A DNA stretch of 64,000 nt from Marinobacter daepoensis DSM 16072 (lineage in GTDB: Bacteria; Pseudomonadota; Gammaproteobacteria; Pseudomonadales; Oleiphilaceae): NCBI RefSeq assembly GCF_000421165.1, contig NZ_ATWI01000009.1:620001-684000 (forward strand), written 5' to 3'. Each line of letters opens with the position of its first letter. Within the stretch, counting starts at the first letter, position 1. The position numbers and the translations under genes were made by a program. The notes under the pieces are model-generated. The model worked only from the letters and a program-made list of their open reading frames with translations, did no database searches and had not been told where the DNA came from. Below, one piece after another: positions 41,702-51,069 of the stretch.

Positions 41702-42856
41702 TCAGATCTTCAGTTTAAAACCAATCGCCCGGAAACCGTCCTGTATCGATCTGCTGCTGCCCTTCAGTTGCACCTTGAGGCTGGAGCACTCCCTACGAAC
41801 CGGATAATCCCGCCGCAACTTGTCAAAGGCCTGAGCCCGCTCTTCAGGAGTTCCCGCCATAGTCAGGCGTAGCCGGGCATCGTCTCTGCGAGGATCGTAG
41901 CAGGCTCTCAGGGCCACCTGAACGGCTTCGTCTTCATCGACACTGCTGGTAAAAGAAACTTTGCTCAGGGCGGGCTCAGGCAGGAACTGACCGGACTTTT
42001 TCCTGACCGGCAACCCGAGATAACGGCAGAGCGCCCGATATACCATTTCGGTGCCCTGAACTTTCCCTTCCAGGCTATAACCGGCAATATGGGGCGTCGC
42101 AAGCCAGACCTTTTCGACAAGATCCGGATTGATTCGAGGCTCGTGCTCCCAGACATCCAGGGCAACCGTGGGCGCATCCGGTTGCGTCAGGCGGGCCAGC
42201 AAGGCCTCGCCATCGATCACTTCACCACGACCTGCATTAATCAGCAACTGATCCGGGCCTAGCAGCGCCAGCTCCCTTTCAGAGAGCATCCGATTGGTAG
42301 CGTGGGCACCCTGGCGGGTAAGCGGCGTATGCAACGTAACCACATCGCACTCCAGTACCTCTGCCAGAGGCACAAACTCCTCAGCCTGCTCGGGCTCGCT
42401 TTCCTGCCGGGGAGGGTCACACAGCTTTACGGTGAAATTGAGGCGTTGCAGCATTCTGGCCAACTCACCGCCCACATTACCAACACCCACGACCCCCACC
42501 GACAGAGTCGACCAGTCTTCGATACCTCTACGCTCAGCGTAGAGCGATAACATTGAAAGCACGTATTCGGCCACACTGGCCGCATTGCAACCCGGGGCTG
42601 CGGCAAAACCGATCCCCTGAGTTTCCAGCCAGGCCTGATCGATATGATCAGTGCCAATCGTTGCAGTACCCACGAACCGGACGCGACTGCCCTCCAGCAA
42701 GGCCTGATCCACCCGGGTAACCGAACGCACCAGAAGAACGTCAGCATCCCGCACCTGATCCGGGGAAAGATTTCTGCCATTGACCCGGCGAATATCTCCA
42801 ATGTCGCCAAAAAACGAATCCAGCAGGGGAATATTCTCGTCCGCAACAATCAACAT
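41702..42856 (-). CDS. pdxB: Erythronate-4-phosphate dehydrogenase
   Basis: Second step of pyridoxal 5'-phosphate synthesis (DXP-dependent route). A 384-residue D-isomer-type 2-hydroxyacid dehydrogenase with NAD-binding VGVVGVGNVGGE (120-131) and a C-terminal PdxB dimerisation domain (about 290-380) that separates it from D-3-phosphoglycerate dehydrogenase. It begins MLIVADENIPLLDSFFG, typical of PdxB. Third gene of the minus-strand group epmC-rhlB-pdxB, 23 bases after rhlB. Confidence 0.96.
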   Translation of the reverse strand: MLIVADENIPLLDSFFGDIGDIRRVNGRNLSPDQVRDADVLLVRSVTRVDQALLEGSRVRFVGTATIGTDHIDQAWLETQGIGFAAAPGCNAASVAEYVLSMLSLYAERRGIEDWSTLSVGVVGVGNVGGELARMLQRLNFTVKLCDPPRQESEPEQAEEFVPLAEVLECDVVTLHTPLTRQGAHATNRMLSERELALLGPDQLLINAGRGEVIDGEALLARLTQPDAPTVALDVWEHEPRINPDLVEKVWLATPHIAGYSLEGKVQGTEMVYRALCRYLGLPVRKKSGQFLPEPALSKVSFTSSVDEDEAVQVALRACYDPRRDDARLRLTMAGTPEERAQAFDKLRRDYPVRRECSSLKVQLKGSSRSIQDGFRAIGFKLKI

Positions 42857-42879
42857 AACGGCATTCTCACCAGTAACTG

Positions 42880-44148
42880 TTAATGACGTCGGGGCCGCGG
42901 CCCCCGGTTGCCGCCCTGAGGCCGACGACCGCCGCGCTTGCGGGTAATCGGAGGGTTATCCATGGCCGCGGTCAGGTTCTCATCCGGCACCGCCGTTTTC
43001 AGCTTCTGACTGATGTACTTTTCAATTTCAGGAAGCGCAAACGCGTCTTCCTCGCCGGCAAAGCTCACAGAAACACCGGTCTGACCCGCCCGACCTGTCC
43101 GGCCGATCCTGTGCACATAATCTTCCGCGTTCTCTGGCAGATTGTAGTTAAATACATGAGTAACGCCGTTTACGTGGATACCCCGGCCAGCCACATCGGT
43201 GGCAACCAGGACCTGTATCTGCCCTTTCTTGAACTGGTCCAGAGTTTTCAATCGCTTGTTCTGTGCAATCTCACCAGACATCAGGGCAACCTTAACCCCC
43301 TGATTCCTGAGATCCTCGTCCAGATCCCGGCACTGATCCCTGCGATTGGCAAACACAATGGCCTTCTCAACCTCCGGCCGCTTAAGATAGTTCACGAGTA
43401 CCGGCAGTTTCTCGTTGTCAGAGACCAGATAGACGGTCTGCTCTACTCGCTCTGCGGTTTTCTGTTCCGGCTCGATTTCCACGAACTCGGCATTACGGGT
43501 CCACATGGATGCGAGGTTCAGAACATCCTGGTTGAAAGTGGCACTGAACAACAGCGTCTGGCGCTCATCTTTGGGCGTGCACTTGCGGATGATCCGCTTG
43601 ACGTCCGGAATGAAGCCCATGTCGAGCATCCGGTCAGCCTCATCGAGAATCAGAATGTCGAGCTGGTCCAGGAATACATCCTGTGAACCCAGAAAATCAA
43701 TCAATCGGCCGGGCGTCGCAACCAGAACATCGACAATTTCATTCTGCAGCTGTTCCCGCTGCTTATCGTAATTCATGCCACCAACCACGGTGACCACATT
43801 GTGGCCTGTGTACTGACAAAGCTGTTCCGCGTCTTTGGCGATCTGCATAGCCAATTCACGAGTGGGCGCTAACGCCAGTACTCTGGGCTCGGAGGCAAAC
43901 CGGTCTTTTGCCTCAATTGGTGTTTCCAGAAGCGTCTGAATGGCCGTAATCAGAAAGGCCGCCGTTTTTCCGGTTCCGGTCTGGGCCTGTCCAATCAGGT
44001 CTTCGCAAGCCAGGGTCCAGGGCAGAGTCTCGGCCTGAATGGGCGTGCAGTATTCAAAACCGATTTTGGCAATGGCATCCAGCAGTCGCTTGTCCAGATT
44101 AAGATCGCTGAAGCGAAGATCGCCGGTATGTTTGGGGGCAGATGTCAT
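42880..44148 (-). CDS. rhlB: ATP-dependent RNA helicase RhlB
   Basis: DEAD-box helicase, in E. coli a degradosome partner of RNase E. The 422-residue protein has the Q-motif region FEYCTPIQAETLPW, Walker A AQTGTGKT (55-62), DEAD near 168-171, SAT and HRIGRTGRAG, then a basic tail (RKRGGRRPQGGNRGPRPRR) for RNA contact. Overlaps epmC by 4 bases. RhlB rather than RhlE is judged from the DLRFSDLNLDKRLLDAI N-terminus. Confidence 0.93.
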   Translation of the reverse strand: MTSAPKHTGDLRFSDLNLDKRLLDAIAKIGFEYCTPIQAETLPWTLACEDLIGQAQTGTGKTAAFLITAIQTLLETPIEAKDRFASEPRVLALAPTRELAMQIAKDAEQLCQYTGHNVVTVVGGMNYDKQREQLQNEIVDVLVATPGRLIDFLGSQDVFLDQLDILILDEADRMLDMGFIPDVKRIIRKCTPKDERQTLLFSATFNQDVLNLASMWTRNAEFVEIEPEQKTAERVEQTVYLVSDNEKLPVLVNYLKRPEVEKAIVFANRRDQCRDLDEDLRNQGVKVALMSGEIAQNKRLKTLDQFKKGQIQVLVATDVAGRGIHVNGVTHVFNYNLPENAEDYVHRIGRTGRAGQTGVSVSFAGEEDAFALPEIEKYISQKLKTAVPDENLTAAMDNPPITRKRGGRRPQGGNRGPRPRRH

Positions 44149-44735
44149 AAAGTTTCAAATATCCTTGATTGGTCGTATTCCAGCTCAGCAGGTGCAAGAT
44201 GTTTTTTGGCCCGGGACCAGTGATCATGGATCAAAGCCCGGGTTCCGTAGAACTGCGTGAGCGAATCAAAAAATTGTTGTGCGCGCAGTGGTAGCCCGTG
44301 CGCCAGGTATTCCTCAGCCTGCCGGAGCACGTTCAAACGGAAGGCATCGCCATTGGCGGCGCCTCCGCCCGCCAGATTGTCGACGCTGATATGGAACAGG
44401 AAGCCTGCAGCCAGCGAAAACAGACATTCAATCGCCTGGGGTTTGACTTCCACATGCTCAAAGGCGCTCTGCTGGTCCGGCGTTCGCCCATCGGGACAAT
44501 ACCAGTACCCATAATCATACTGCGTGCGCCTGTGCTCACCTGCAATGCACCAGTGGGCCATTTCGTGCAGGGCGCTGGCAAAAAATCCATGGGCGAAAAC
44601 CACCTGGGCAACCCCTTCAGGCTTGCTCGCAGGCAGGTATTCCGGTTCTTCACTGCCTCTGACCAGAACCGTCCGGTACGATTCCCGGAACAGGTCATTG
44701 AACAGCATGATAAGATCGTCTGGATTGTGATTCAT
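44145..44735 (-). CDS. epmC: Elongation factor P hydroxylase EpmC (YfcM)
   Basis: Hydroxylates the beta-lysylated lysine of EF-P in E. coli. The 196-residue protein has H57-E58-xx-H61 in ALHEMAHWCIAGEHRR, the core metal-binding motif of this family. I chose the ATG at 44735 (MNHNPDDLIMLFNDLF); the frame to 44813 is not conserved, and the ribosome site is weak. EpmA and EpmB, the other EF-P modification enzymes, are not in the window. Co-translated with rhlB. Confidence 0.9.
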   Translation of the reverse strand: MNHNPDDLIMLFNDLFRESYRTVLVRGSEEPEYLPASKPEGVAQVVFAHGFFASALHEMAHWCIAGEHRRTQYDYGYWYCPDGRTPDQQSAFEHVEVKPQAIECLFSLAAGFLFHISVDNLAGGGAANGDAFRLNVLRQAEEYLAHGLPLRAQQFFDSLTQFYGTRALIHDHWSRAKKHLAPAELEYDQSRIFETL

Positions 44736-44842
44736 CGGTTGGCTATTGTGCGACTTTAATTCAACCAATGCCAGTGGGAACTTTCCACCGGCCAGCGTGT
44801 CCACTGGCAGCAAACCCTTTTCATGCAGATCAGAACCAGGAA

Positions 44843-46735
44843 ATGACCGGATCCATGTCAGTAATCCAGGCTTACCCGCAATCCAGGTTGCCCTTGCCCA
44901 GCGTCGTCGTTTTTATCTTGGCACTGGCTCTTTCCGCTTTTTCGACGACCGCCACTGCCATCGGTTTCGGAACCAGCAACCTGTTCGCGAACAGCGAGTT
45001 CCTGCCCGTTGACGAGGCCCTCCCGTTTAACTACACCACAGATAACGGCGCCATCGTTCTGACGTGGAACATCGCCCCAGGCCACTACCTTTACAAGAGT
45101 CGGATCCAGGTCAGCACTCTGACAGAGGGCGTTCAGGTTGGTGCGCCAGAATACTCATTGCCGGGCACCCTGACCGACGACGAATTTTTCGGTGAAATGA
45201 CCGTTTTCTTCGAGCCCGTCGAAGCCAGAATTCCCATCCAACTGCCCCAGGGCGCCCGCGAGGCTGAGTTACAGGTTACCTATCAGGGCTGCGCAGAAGC
45301 CGGGCTTTGTTACCCCCCGCAGACCCGCGACGTTCTCTATTACCCCGGTAGCGGCGAGGAATCGGGTGCCAGCACCCCCGGCGCGGGCGCAATGCCGGAC
45401 CAGACAGCAGCCCGCGACACCTCAACAGCCACCGGCCTTGCCGGGTTCCTCTCCAGCCAATCCATCTGGATGATTGCCGGCCTGTTTTTCCTGCTTGGTC
45501 TGGGCCTGACCTTCACACCATGCGTGCTCCCCATGGTGCCCATTATTTCTTCCATGGTCTCCGGCCGAAATACCCGATCAACAGGTCAGGCTCTGCTGCT
45601 CTCCGGTAGTTATGTTCTGGGCATGGCGCTTACCTATGCCGCCGCCGGCGTCGTCACCGGGTTACTCGGCGCCAGCTTCAACCTGCAGGCACAACTGCAG
45701 TCTCCCTGGGTGCTCGGCGTCTTTGCCACCCTGTTCGTGGTGTTCGCCCTGTCCATGTTCGACCTGTTCCAGATTCAGCTTCCGCGCTTTATCCGCGAAC
45801 CCCTTAATGATGCCAGCCACCGCCTGACTGGCGGGCGCGTGGCCAGCCTGTTCGGGATCGGGGCACTTTCAGCGCTTATCGTCTCCCCTTGCGTCTCGGC
45901 CCCACTGGCCGGAAGCCTGCTGTACATCTCGACCACTCAGGATGCGGTGATTGGCGGTATCGCCCTGCTCTCACTGGGCCTGGGCATGGGCGTGCCCCTG
46001 ATGCTCGTAGCCGTTGGTGGTCGAAAGCTGCTGCCAACAACCGGTCACTGGATGACAACGGTAAAGCACTTTTATGGCGTGATGCTTCTGGCCGTTGCGA
46101 TCTGGCTAATTGAACGCCTGGTGCCTGCCTGGACAAGCCTGGCGATGTGGGGCCTCCTGATTACCATTACCGGCGTTCAACTGGGCGCATTTGACGCCGC
46201 CAGGGCCGGCTGGCAGAGAACCCGAAAAGGGCTTGGGCTGGTGTTGTTCGCCTATGGCCTTGCCCTTCTGGCGGGGGCTGTCAGCGGCGCCAATGACCCA
46301 CTCAGACCCCTGGCGCCGTTCGTTACCGCCGCTCCGTCTGGCACCCTTCCGGGCCCCGAAACACACGCTGATTTCCAGCGAGCAGAGGCTCCGGAACAGA
46401 TTCGGGGGCTGCTCGCGACGGCCCGCGAACAGGGGCAACCCGTCATGCTGGACTTCTACGCCGACTGGTGTATCTCATGCAAGGTAATGGAACGCAACGT
46501 GTTCAGCGATCCTCAGGTGATCCAGGCATTATCAGCCTACACGCTGCTTCAGATCGACATGACGGACAATACACCAGCACAGCAGGCTCTGCTGGATGAA
46601 CTCGGTCTGTTTGGCCCTCCGGCCATTCTGTTCTTCCAGGCCGGAGGTGCAGAACTCAGTGATGCACGAGTCCTTGGAGAAATGGACAAAGACCAGTTCC
46701 TGGCCCATATCAAAACGGTTCAGAACAACCTCTGA
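44843..46735 (+). CDS. dsbD: Thiol:disulfide interchange protein DsbD
   Basis: Carries electrons from cytoplasmic thioredoxin across the inner membrane to DsbC, DsbG and cytochrome c maturation. About 630 residues: signal peptide (about 1-38), periplasmic alpha domain with C150 and C156 (GCAEAGLC), eight-helix beta domain with C227 (FTPCVLPMVP) and C350 (SPCVSAP), and C-terminal thioredoxin-like gamma domain with C543xxC546 (WCISC). All three cysteine pairs are present. The ATG at 44855 is an equally possible start. Electron supply to ccoO/ccoP maturation is a reasonable link. Confidence 0.96.
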   Translation: MTGSMSVIQAYPQSRLPLPSVVVFILALALSAFSTTATAIGFGTSNLFANSEFLPVDEALPFNYTTDNGAIVLTWNIAPGHYLYKSRIQVSTLTEGVQVGAPEYSLPGTLTDDEFFGEMTVFFEPVEARIPIQLPQGAREAELQVTYQGCAEAGLCYPPQTRDVLYYPGSGEESGASTPGAGAMPDQTAARDTSTATGLAGFLSSQSIWMIAGLFFLLGLGLTFTPCVLPMVPIISSMVSGRNTRSTGQALLLSGSYVLGMALTYAAAGVVTGLLGASFNLQAQLQSPWVLGVFATLFVVFALSMFDLFQIQLPRFIREPLNDASHRLTGGRVASLFGIGALSALIVSPCVSAPLAGSLLYISTTQDAVIGGIALLSLGLGMGVPLMLVAVGGRKLLPTTGHWMTTVKHFYGVMLLAVAIWLIERLVPAWTSLAMWGLLITITGVQLGAFDAARAGWQRTRKGLGLVLFAYGLALLAGAVSGANDPLRPLAPFVTAAPSGTLPGPETHADFQRAEAPEQIRGLLATAREQGQPVMLDFYADWCISCKVMERNVFSDPQVIQALSAYTLLQIDMTDNTPAQQALLDELGLFGPPAILFFQAGGAELSDARVLGEMDKDQFLAHIKTVQNNL

Positions 46736-46741
46736 ATGCAA

Positions 46742-46984
46742 TCAGTCCTGGCACCGGCGAATTCTGAACAGAAACTCGCCTTCTGCTTCTTCCTGGCTGA
46801 GCAGTTCGTGCCCAAGAAACTGACAGAACTTCGGAATATCCCGGGTGGTGGACGGATCTGTCGCAACGACCCTAAGCACCTGCCCCACCTCAATTTCCCG
46901 AATACGGTTGTGCAGCATCATGACAGGCTCCGGGCAAAAAAGCCCCCGGGCATCCAGTTCTGCGTGATGATCTTTGTCCGACAA
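46742..46984 (-). CDS. tusA: TusA family sulfurtransferase-like protein
   Basis: An 80-residue protein with the TusA signature: catalytic C17 in [17 protein letters not shown] and the [15 protein letters not shown] helix. It can pass persulfide sulfur from IscS to tRNA thiolation (mnmA) or other acceptors. Single gene on the minus strand convergent with dsbD, six bases from its stop, and divergent from the ABM gene. Confidence 0.93.
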   Translation of the reverse strand: MSDKDHHAELDARGLFCPEPVMMLHNRIREIEVGQVLRVVATDPSTTRDIPKFCQFLGHELLSQEEAEGEFLFRIRRCQD

Positions 46985-47067
46985 ACTCGGCCTCCTGGCG
47001 TATGCGTGATTTTTTTTAAACCGGTGCTAAATTATTGTTTATCGCAGCGAAAATAAAGGAGATTAAG

Positions 47068-47361
47068 ATGATCCGGGTACTTATCGAGCGTCATATTGCG
47101 GAAACACTGGAGTCGGCCTACGAAGACCGGGCCAGAAAAGTCCTGCAACGGGCGGTGAGCACACCAGGGTTTATTTCGGGTGAAACCCTGGTCGACAGCA
47201 GCGACCCCAACCACCGGATAACCCTGGCCAACTGGCGCTCAGAAGCAGACTGGGACCGCTGGTACCGCTCGTCCGAGCGCCGGGAGTTGATGGCAGAACT
47301 GACTCCCATGATGGATCGTGATGAGATGATCACTGTCCTGCAACACAGCGACATGCCGTGA
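47068..47361 (+). CDS. Antibiotic biosynthesis monooxygenase (ABM) domain protein
   Basis: A 97-residue ferredoxin-fold protein (MIRVLIERHIAETLESAYEDR, then GFISGETLVDSS, then NWRSEADWDRWYRSSERRELM), the layout of the ABM/YgiN-like dimeric alpha-beta barrel family. The ATG at 47068 follows AAGGAG by 7 bases. Relatives include quinol monooxygenases and heme-degrading enzymes; no heme ligand or substrate can be assigned here. It is convergent with rlmM, whose 3' end lies 6 bases downstream. Confidence 0.85.
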   Translation: MIRVLIERHIAETLESAYEDRARKVLQRAVSTPGFISGETLVDSSDPNHRITLANWRSEADWDRWYRSSERRELMAELTPMMDRDEMITVLQHSDMP

Positions 47362-47367
47362 CGACAG

Positions 47368-48444
47368 TCAGTCCAGCCGCTCGATAAAGCAGGTAATTTC
47401 CTCTCTGTCATGGTAGAGGTGGCGAGCCTTAAGTCGACAGTTTACTCCCGCCTCTGCCAGCCCTTCCAGAAGAATACCCTGACAAATCAACCATTCCTCA
47501 TAACGCTTTTTCATCGGCAGCTTGAGATTGAACACGGTATACCTGCACAACTTGCTACCCACCCAGTCCAGAGCCATACGAGCCGTTCGGCGGGGTTTGT
47601 CTACGATGTCACAGACCATCCAGTCTACCGGCCGCTTCGGCCGCCAGGCATAACCATCAGCCCGTACATGCTCTACATGGCCCGACGCCATCAGATCGGC
47701 ATTCATCGGGCCGTTGTCTACCGCGGTAACCATCATACCTTGCTGCACCAGTTGCCAGGTCCAGCCCCCCGGTGCCGCCCCCAGATCAACGGCTTTTTTT
47801 CCACCTCCCAGGTAGTCCAGAACACGGTCCGGGGGTAGAAACACTTTCCACGCTTCTTCTAGCTTGAGGGCCGACCGGCTTGGTGCCGACGCAGGTAACC
47901 GAAGCCTGGGGATACCGGCGGGAAAGGGAGAGCAATTGCCAGTCAGACTGAGCCCGATGATGGCAGTCCCGAAGTCTGGCAGAAGAACTTCCAGCCTGTA
48001 CAGCGGCTCCGTGCCAGAGGCCGGCGCCAGCAACCCTGCGTCCCGTAGCCCCTTCGAAAGTGGTGCTACCCATTTTCTGGCGAAGTTGCCAAGATCCCGG
48101 TCTTCATTGGTCTCCATCAGCCGGGTTTCCACGCGTGAAGCCAAGGGCTCTGCCCACCCAGAATCACGGAGAAATTCAATAACAGCACCCACCCGATCTG
48201 TAGCAGGGAGCTCGCAGTCACCAACCACGATGAACCAGTCACGGATGAAGACAAGGTCCTCAAATGCCACCTTTTGCATCAGGTCTTCAGCGCACTCGGG
48301 GCCACCCAGAGTAAATCGTGCGAGCCCGGCATTTTTCACCGGCTGAAAATAGCCAAACATGCCGCTTCCAGCAGCCCGGTCCACCAACTCCTGCCCCGCT
48401 TCCACCTCAAAGCCGGGCCTACACATCAACATTATCTGCTGCAT
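47368..48444 (-). CDS. rlmM: 23S rRNA 2'-O-ribose methyltransferase RlmM
   Basis: Methylates the ribose of C2498 in 23S rRNA. A 358-residue protein with an N-terminal THUMP-like region (about 1-170) and a Rossmann methyltransferase domain with SAM motif AVDLGAAPGGWTWQL near 216-230 and VDWMVCDIVDKPRR (catalytic Asp region). E. coli RlmM is 366 residues. Convergent with the ABM gene. Confidence 0.94.
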   Translation of the reverse strand: MQQIMLMCRPGFEVEAGQELVDRAAGSGMFGYFQPVKNAGLARFTLGGPECAEDLMQKVAFEDLVFIRDWFIVVGDCELPATDRVGAVIEFLRDSGWAEPLASRVETRLMETNEDRDLGNFARKWVAPLSKGLRDAGLLAPASGTEPLYRLEVLLPDFGTAIIGLSLTGNCSPFPAGIPRLRLPASAPSRSALKLEEAWKVFLPPDRVLDYLGGGKKAVDLGAAPGGWTWQLVQQGMMVTAVDNGPMNADLMASGHVEHVRADGYAWRPKRPVDWMVCDIVDKPRRTARMALDWVGSKLCRYTVFNLKLPMKKRYEEWLICQGILLEGLAEAGVNCRLKARHLYHDREEITCFIERLD

Positions 48445-48636
48445 TCTCTAACCTTGTGGGTAACCGCTGCCAGGAATCTGACACACAAACAGCGGTAAAA
48501 CTTGAACCTGCTTAGATTACCGTTATTTCCTGCTCCCCGTCACACTGGCACCACCCTGGCAAACCCTTCCATCCCACTCACCCTGATCGCATGCGCACTT
48601 TCAATGGCCTTGTTTAGGTGACCGTTCCTCGGCATT

Positions 48637-48760
48637 GCCCGACAAACATTGTCGGCCCGGGCTCTGAAACTGCTGGCGACAGGGGGCCAGCCTGAATGAT
48701 GCTCTGACCGGCCTTTACAATCGTCGTCACCTGGATACGATCCTGCCGGGCCTCACCCAA
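48637..48760 (+). pseudogene. Remnant of a GGDEF (diguanylate cyclase) gene
   Basis: In the frame starting at 48668, codons 48689-48757 read SLNDALTGLYNRRHLDTILP and on, the hallmark first block of a GGDEF domain (DxLTGLxNRRxL). A stop (TGA at 48665-48667) precedes it, while the adjacent frame (48637-48690) reads ARQTLSARALKLLATGGQ, which looks like the coiled coil usually preceding such a domain. A frameshift therefore splits the two. The catalytic GGDEF motif and the rest are gone: the hydrolase gene starts overlapping at 48753. The sequence 48445-48636 holds nothing else I recognise. Confidence 0.7.
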
Positions 48761-49424
48761 GCATGTCATCCACGAACTGACGCGTCTCTGCCGAAGCTTG
48801 CCTGATCAGGTCTTCCTGCCGCTCCGGCTGCCGGGCCGTCGGCTGAAAGTCATGATCGCCGCCCTCAAGCCATGCTAACCGGGTAATCCCTGAAATGACG
48901 CCCTGGGCCTCCAGTTCGGCAGGCTTTCCGAAGGGGTCCCGGGTCCCCTGCACCACCAACAGAGGCACCTTAACCTCAGACAAGTGCGCAATACGCCACC
49001 GGTCAAGCTTGCCCGGCGGATGAAAGGGATAGCCATAACACACCACACCGTCGATAGCGGTCAGCGCCTCACAGGCAAGCAGGGAGGCCATCCGCCCCCC
49101 CATGGATTTACCCCCTATCAATAGCCGGACGTCGTTACCCAACTCCGCCCTGACCCTCGATACCTGATCCTCAAAGGCGGCAAGCAACACTGGCTGACGA
49201 TCCGGGGGCCGTTTCCGGCCATCTTCCCTCCGCCTGACCATGTATGGAAATTCGAATCGCAGGTTTTCAATGCCCTGCACGGCAAGGTCAGCCGACAGCT
49301 GATCCATGAAGGGCGAATCCATTGGCGCGCCGGCACCATGGGCCAGAATCATTACCACTTTGGCACCCTTGCCATAGCTTTTGGTCGTAATTCTATTCAA
49401 CCGATACTCCCGTTTTAAGTGCAA
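48753..49424 (-). CDS. Alpha/beta hydrolase of the Tex30/KANL3-like family
   Basis: A 223-residue alpha/beta hydrolase: oxyanion region LAHGAGAPMDSPFM (28-41), nucleophile S107 in GGKSMGGRMAS, aspartate in TRDPFGKP (about 168) and histidine in GGDHDF (about 192). The arrangement LAHGAG...GGKSMGGR is typical of the KANL3/Tex30 group. The substrate is unknown. It is divergent from the cbb3 locus and its end abuts the GGDEF remnant. Confidence 0.9.
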   Translation of the reverse strand: MHLKREYRLNRITTKSYGKGAKVVMILAHGAGAPMDSPFMDQLSADLAVQGIENLRFEFPYMVRRREDGRKRPPDRQPVLLAAFEDQVSRVRAELGNDVRLLIGGKSMGGRMASLLACEALTAIDGVVCYGYPFHPPGKLDRWRIAHLSEVKVPLLVVQGTRDPFGKPAELEAQGVISGITRLAWLEGGDHDFQPTARQPERQEDLIRQASAETRQFVDDMLG

Positions 49425-49539
49425 TACCTTTCACAAGGCAAGCAGGCAAACTGTTAAAGCTCCTGAAAAAAGCATTCAACCAGACCTGCAACTTACTGGC
49501 CAGACTACTGATTCCGGCGGATTTGACGGATATCATAAC

Positions 49540-49553
49540 TTGATCTTGATCAT
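49540..49553 (+). promoter_or_regulatory. FNR/ANR-type site upstream of ccoN
   Basis: TTGAT CTTG ATCAT matches the FNR consensus TTGAT-N4-ATCAA at 9 of 10 positions. With a -10 candidate CATACT at 49576-49581 and transcription start near 49588, the site centre (49546.5) falls at about -41.5, the class II activator position. It supports low-oxygen induction of ccoNOQP by an FNR/ANR homolog, none of which is encoded in the window. Confidence 0.8.
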
Positions 49554-49623
49554 TGCAAAGGAATAACCGTTTCTCCATACTTGCCCCCGCATAATTCCCC
49601 ATCCTGAACCCATTGGTAAGGCT

Positions 49624-51054
49624 ATGAGCACAGTAAATGCAAACCTGACATACAACTATAAGGTGGTGAGGCAATTCGCCATCATGACAGTGGTATGGGG
49701 TATTGTAGGTATGGCTCTGGGTGTGCTGATTGCAGCACAGCTGGTTTGGCCATCCCTCAACCTCGACCTGCCCTTTACCCATTTCGGTCGCCTGCGACCG
49801 CTGCATACCAACGCCGTTATCTTCGGCTTTGGTGGAAGCGCCCTATTCGCAACGTCCTACTACGTTGTCCAGCGGACCTGTCAGGCGCGCCTGATTTCCG
49901 ATGGATTAGCCGCGTTCACGTTCTGGGGCTGGCAGGCTGTTATTGTGGCTGCGGCCATCACCCTGCCTATGGGCCTGACCTCAACCAAAGAGTACGCAGA
50001 GCTGGAGTGGCCGATCGATATCGCTATCGCGGTTATCTGGGTAACCTATGCTCTGGTCTTCTTCGGAACCATTACCAAGCGCAGCACACCGCACATCTAC
50101 GTGGCAAACTGGTTCTATGGCGCGTTCATCATTACCGTTGCAGCCCTGCACATCGGTAACAACATGGCGCTGCCTGCAACAGCCTTCAAATCCTACTCCG
50201 CTTACGCGGGTGTTACCGATGCGATGATGCAGTGGTGGTACGGTCACAACGCAGTTGGCTTCTTCCTGACCGCCGGCTTCCTGGGCATGATGTACTACTT
50301 CGTTCCCAAGCAGGCCAACCGTCCGGTTTACTCCTATCGCCTGTCCATCGTTCACTTCTGGGCTCTGATTGCCACCTACGTCTGGGCTGGTGGTCACCAC
50401 CTGCACTACTCTGCCCTGCCTGACTGGGCGCAAACTGCGGGTATGGTCATGTCCCTGATTCTGCTGGCTCCCTCCTGGGGCGGCATGATCAACGGTATGA
50501 TGACGCTGTCGGGTGCCTGGCACAAACTGCGCACCGACCCCATTCTGCGCTTCCTGGTGGTGTCCCTGTCCTTCTACGGCATGTCTACCTTTGAAGGCCC
50601 GATGATGTCCATCAAGACCGTCAACGCGCTGTCACACAACACCGACTGGACTATTGGTCACGTACACTCCGGCGCTCTGGGCTGGGTAGCCATGATCAGT
50701 ATCGGTGCGGTTTATCACCTGATTCCCAAGCTCTGGGGCATTCAGGCCATGTACAGCACGGCTCTGGTCAACGTTCACTTCTGGCTGGCCACCGTAGGTA
50801 CCGTACTCTACATCGCCGCCATGTGGGTTAACGGCATCATGCAGGGTCTGATGTGGCGCGCGGTGAACGCCGACGGCACGCTGACCTACAGCTTCGTTGA
50901 AGCGCTTGAGGCCTCTTACCCAGGCTACTTTGTACGCTTTATCGGTGGTGCCATCTTCCTCAGCGGCATGCTGATCATGGCCTACAACGTGTACATGACC
51001 GTGCGCCAGAAAGACGCCGTTGCAGAAGACAATGCTGCGGTTCAGGCGGCGTAA
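49624..51054 (+). CDS. ccoN: cbb3-type cytochrome c oxidase subunit I
   Basis: Catalytic heme-copper subunit of the high-affinity terminal oxidase. The 476-residue protein has about 12 membrane helices, with heme/copper histidine contexts [33 protein letters not shown] and [12 protein letters not shown]. It lacks the canonical HPEVY motif, as expected for cbb3. First gene of ccoNOQP; the ATG at 49624 is preceded by GGTAAGGCT. ccoO follows after 15 bases. Confidence 0.98.
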   Translation: MSTVNANLTYNYKVVRQFAIMTVVWGIVGMALGVLIAAQLVWPSLNLDLPFTHFGRLRPLHTNAVIFGFGGSALFATSYYVVQRTCQARLISDGLAAFTFWGWQAVIVAAAITLPMGLTSTKEYAELEWPIDIAIAVIWVTYALVFFGTITKRSTPHIYVANWFYGAFIITVAALHIGNNMALPATAFKSYSAYAGVTDAMMQWWYGHNAVGFFLTAGFLGMMYYFVPKQANRPVYSYRLSIVHFWALIATYVWAGGHHLHYSALPDWAQTAGMVMSLILLAPSWGGMINGMMTLSGAWHKLRTDPILRFLVVSLSFYGMSTFEGPMMSIKTVNALSHNTDWTIGHVHSGALGWVAMISIGAVYHLIPKLWGIQAMYSTALVNVHFWLATVGTVLYIAAMWVNGIMQGLMWRAVNADGTLTYSFVEALEASYPGYFVRFIGGAIFLSGMLIMAYNVYMTVRQKDAVAEDNAAVQAA

Positions 51055-51069
51055 GGGGAGAGAGACCAG

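Noticed and set aside
49381-49566. Small plus-strand frame upstream of ccoN
   Set aside because: Overlaps the hydrolase start and the FNR-type site; no ribosome site and no similarity.
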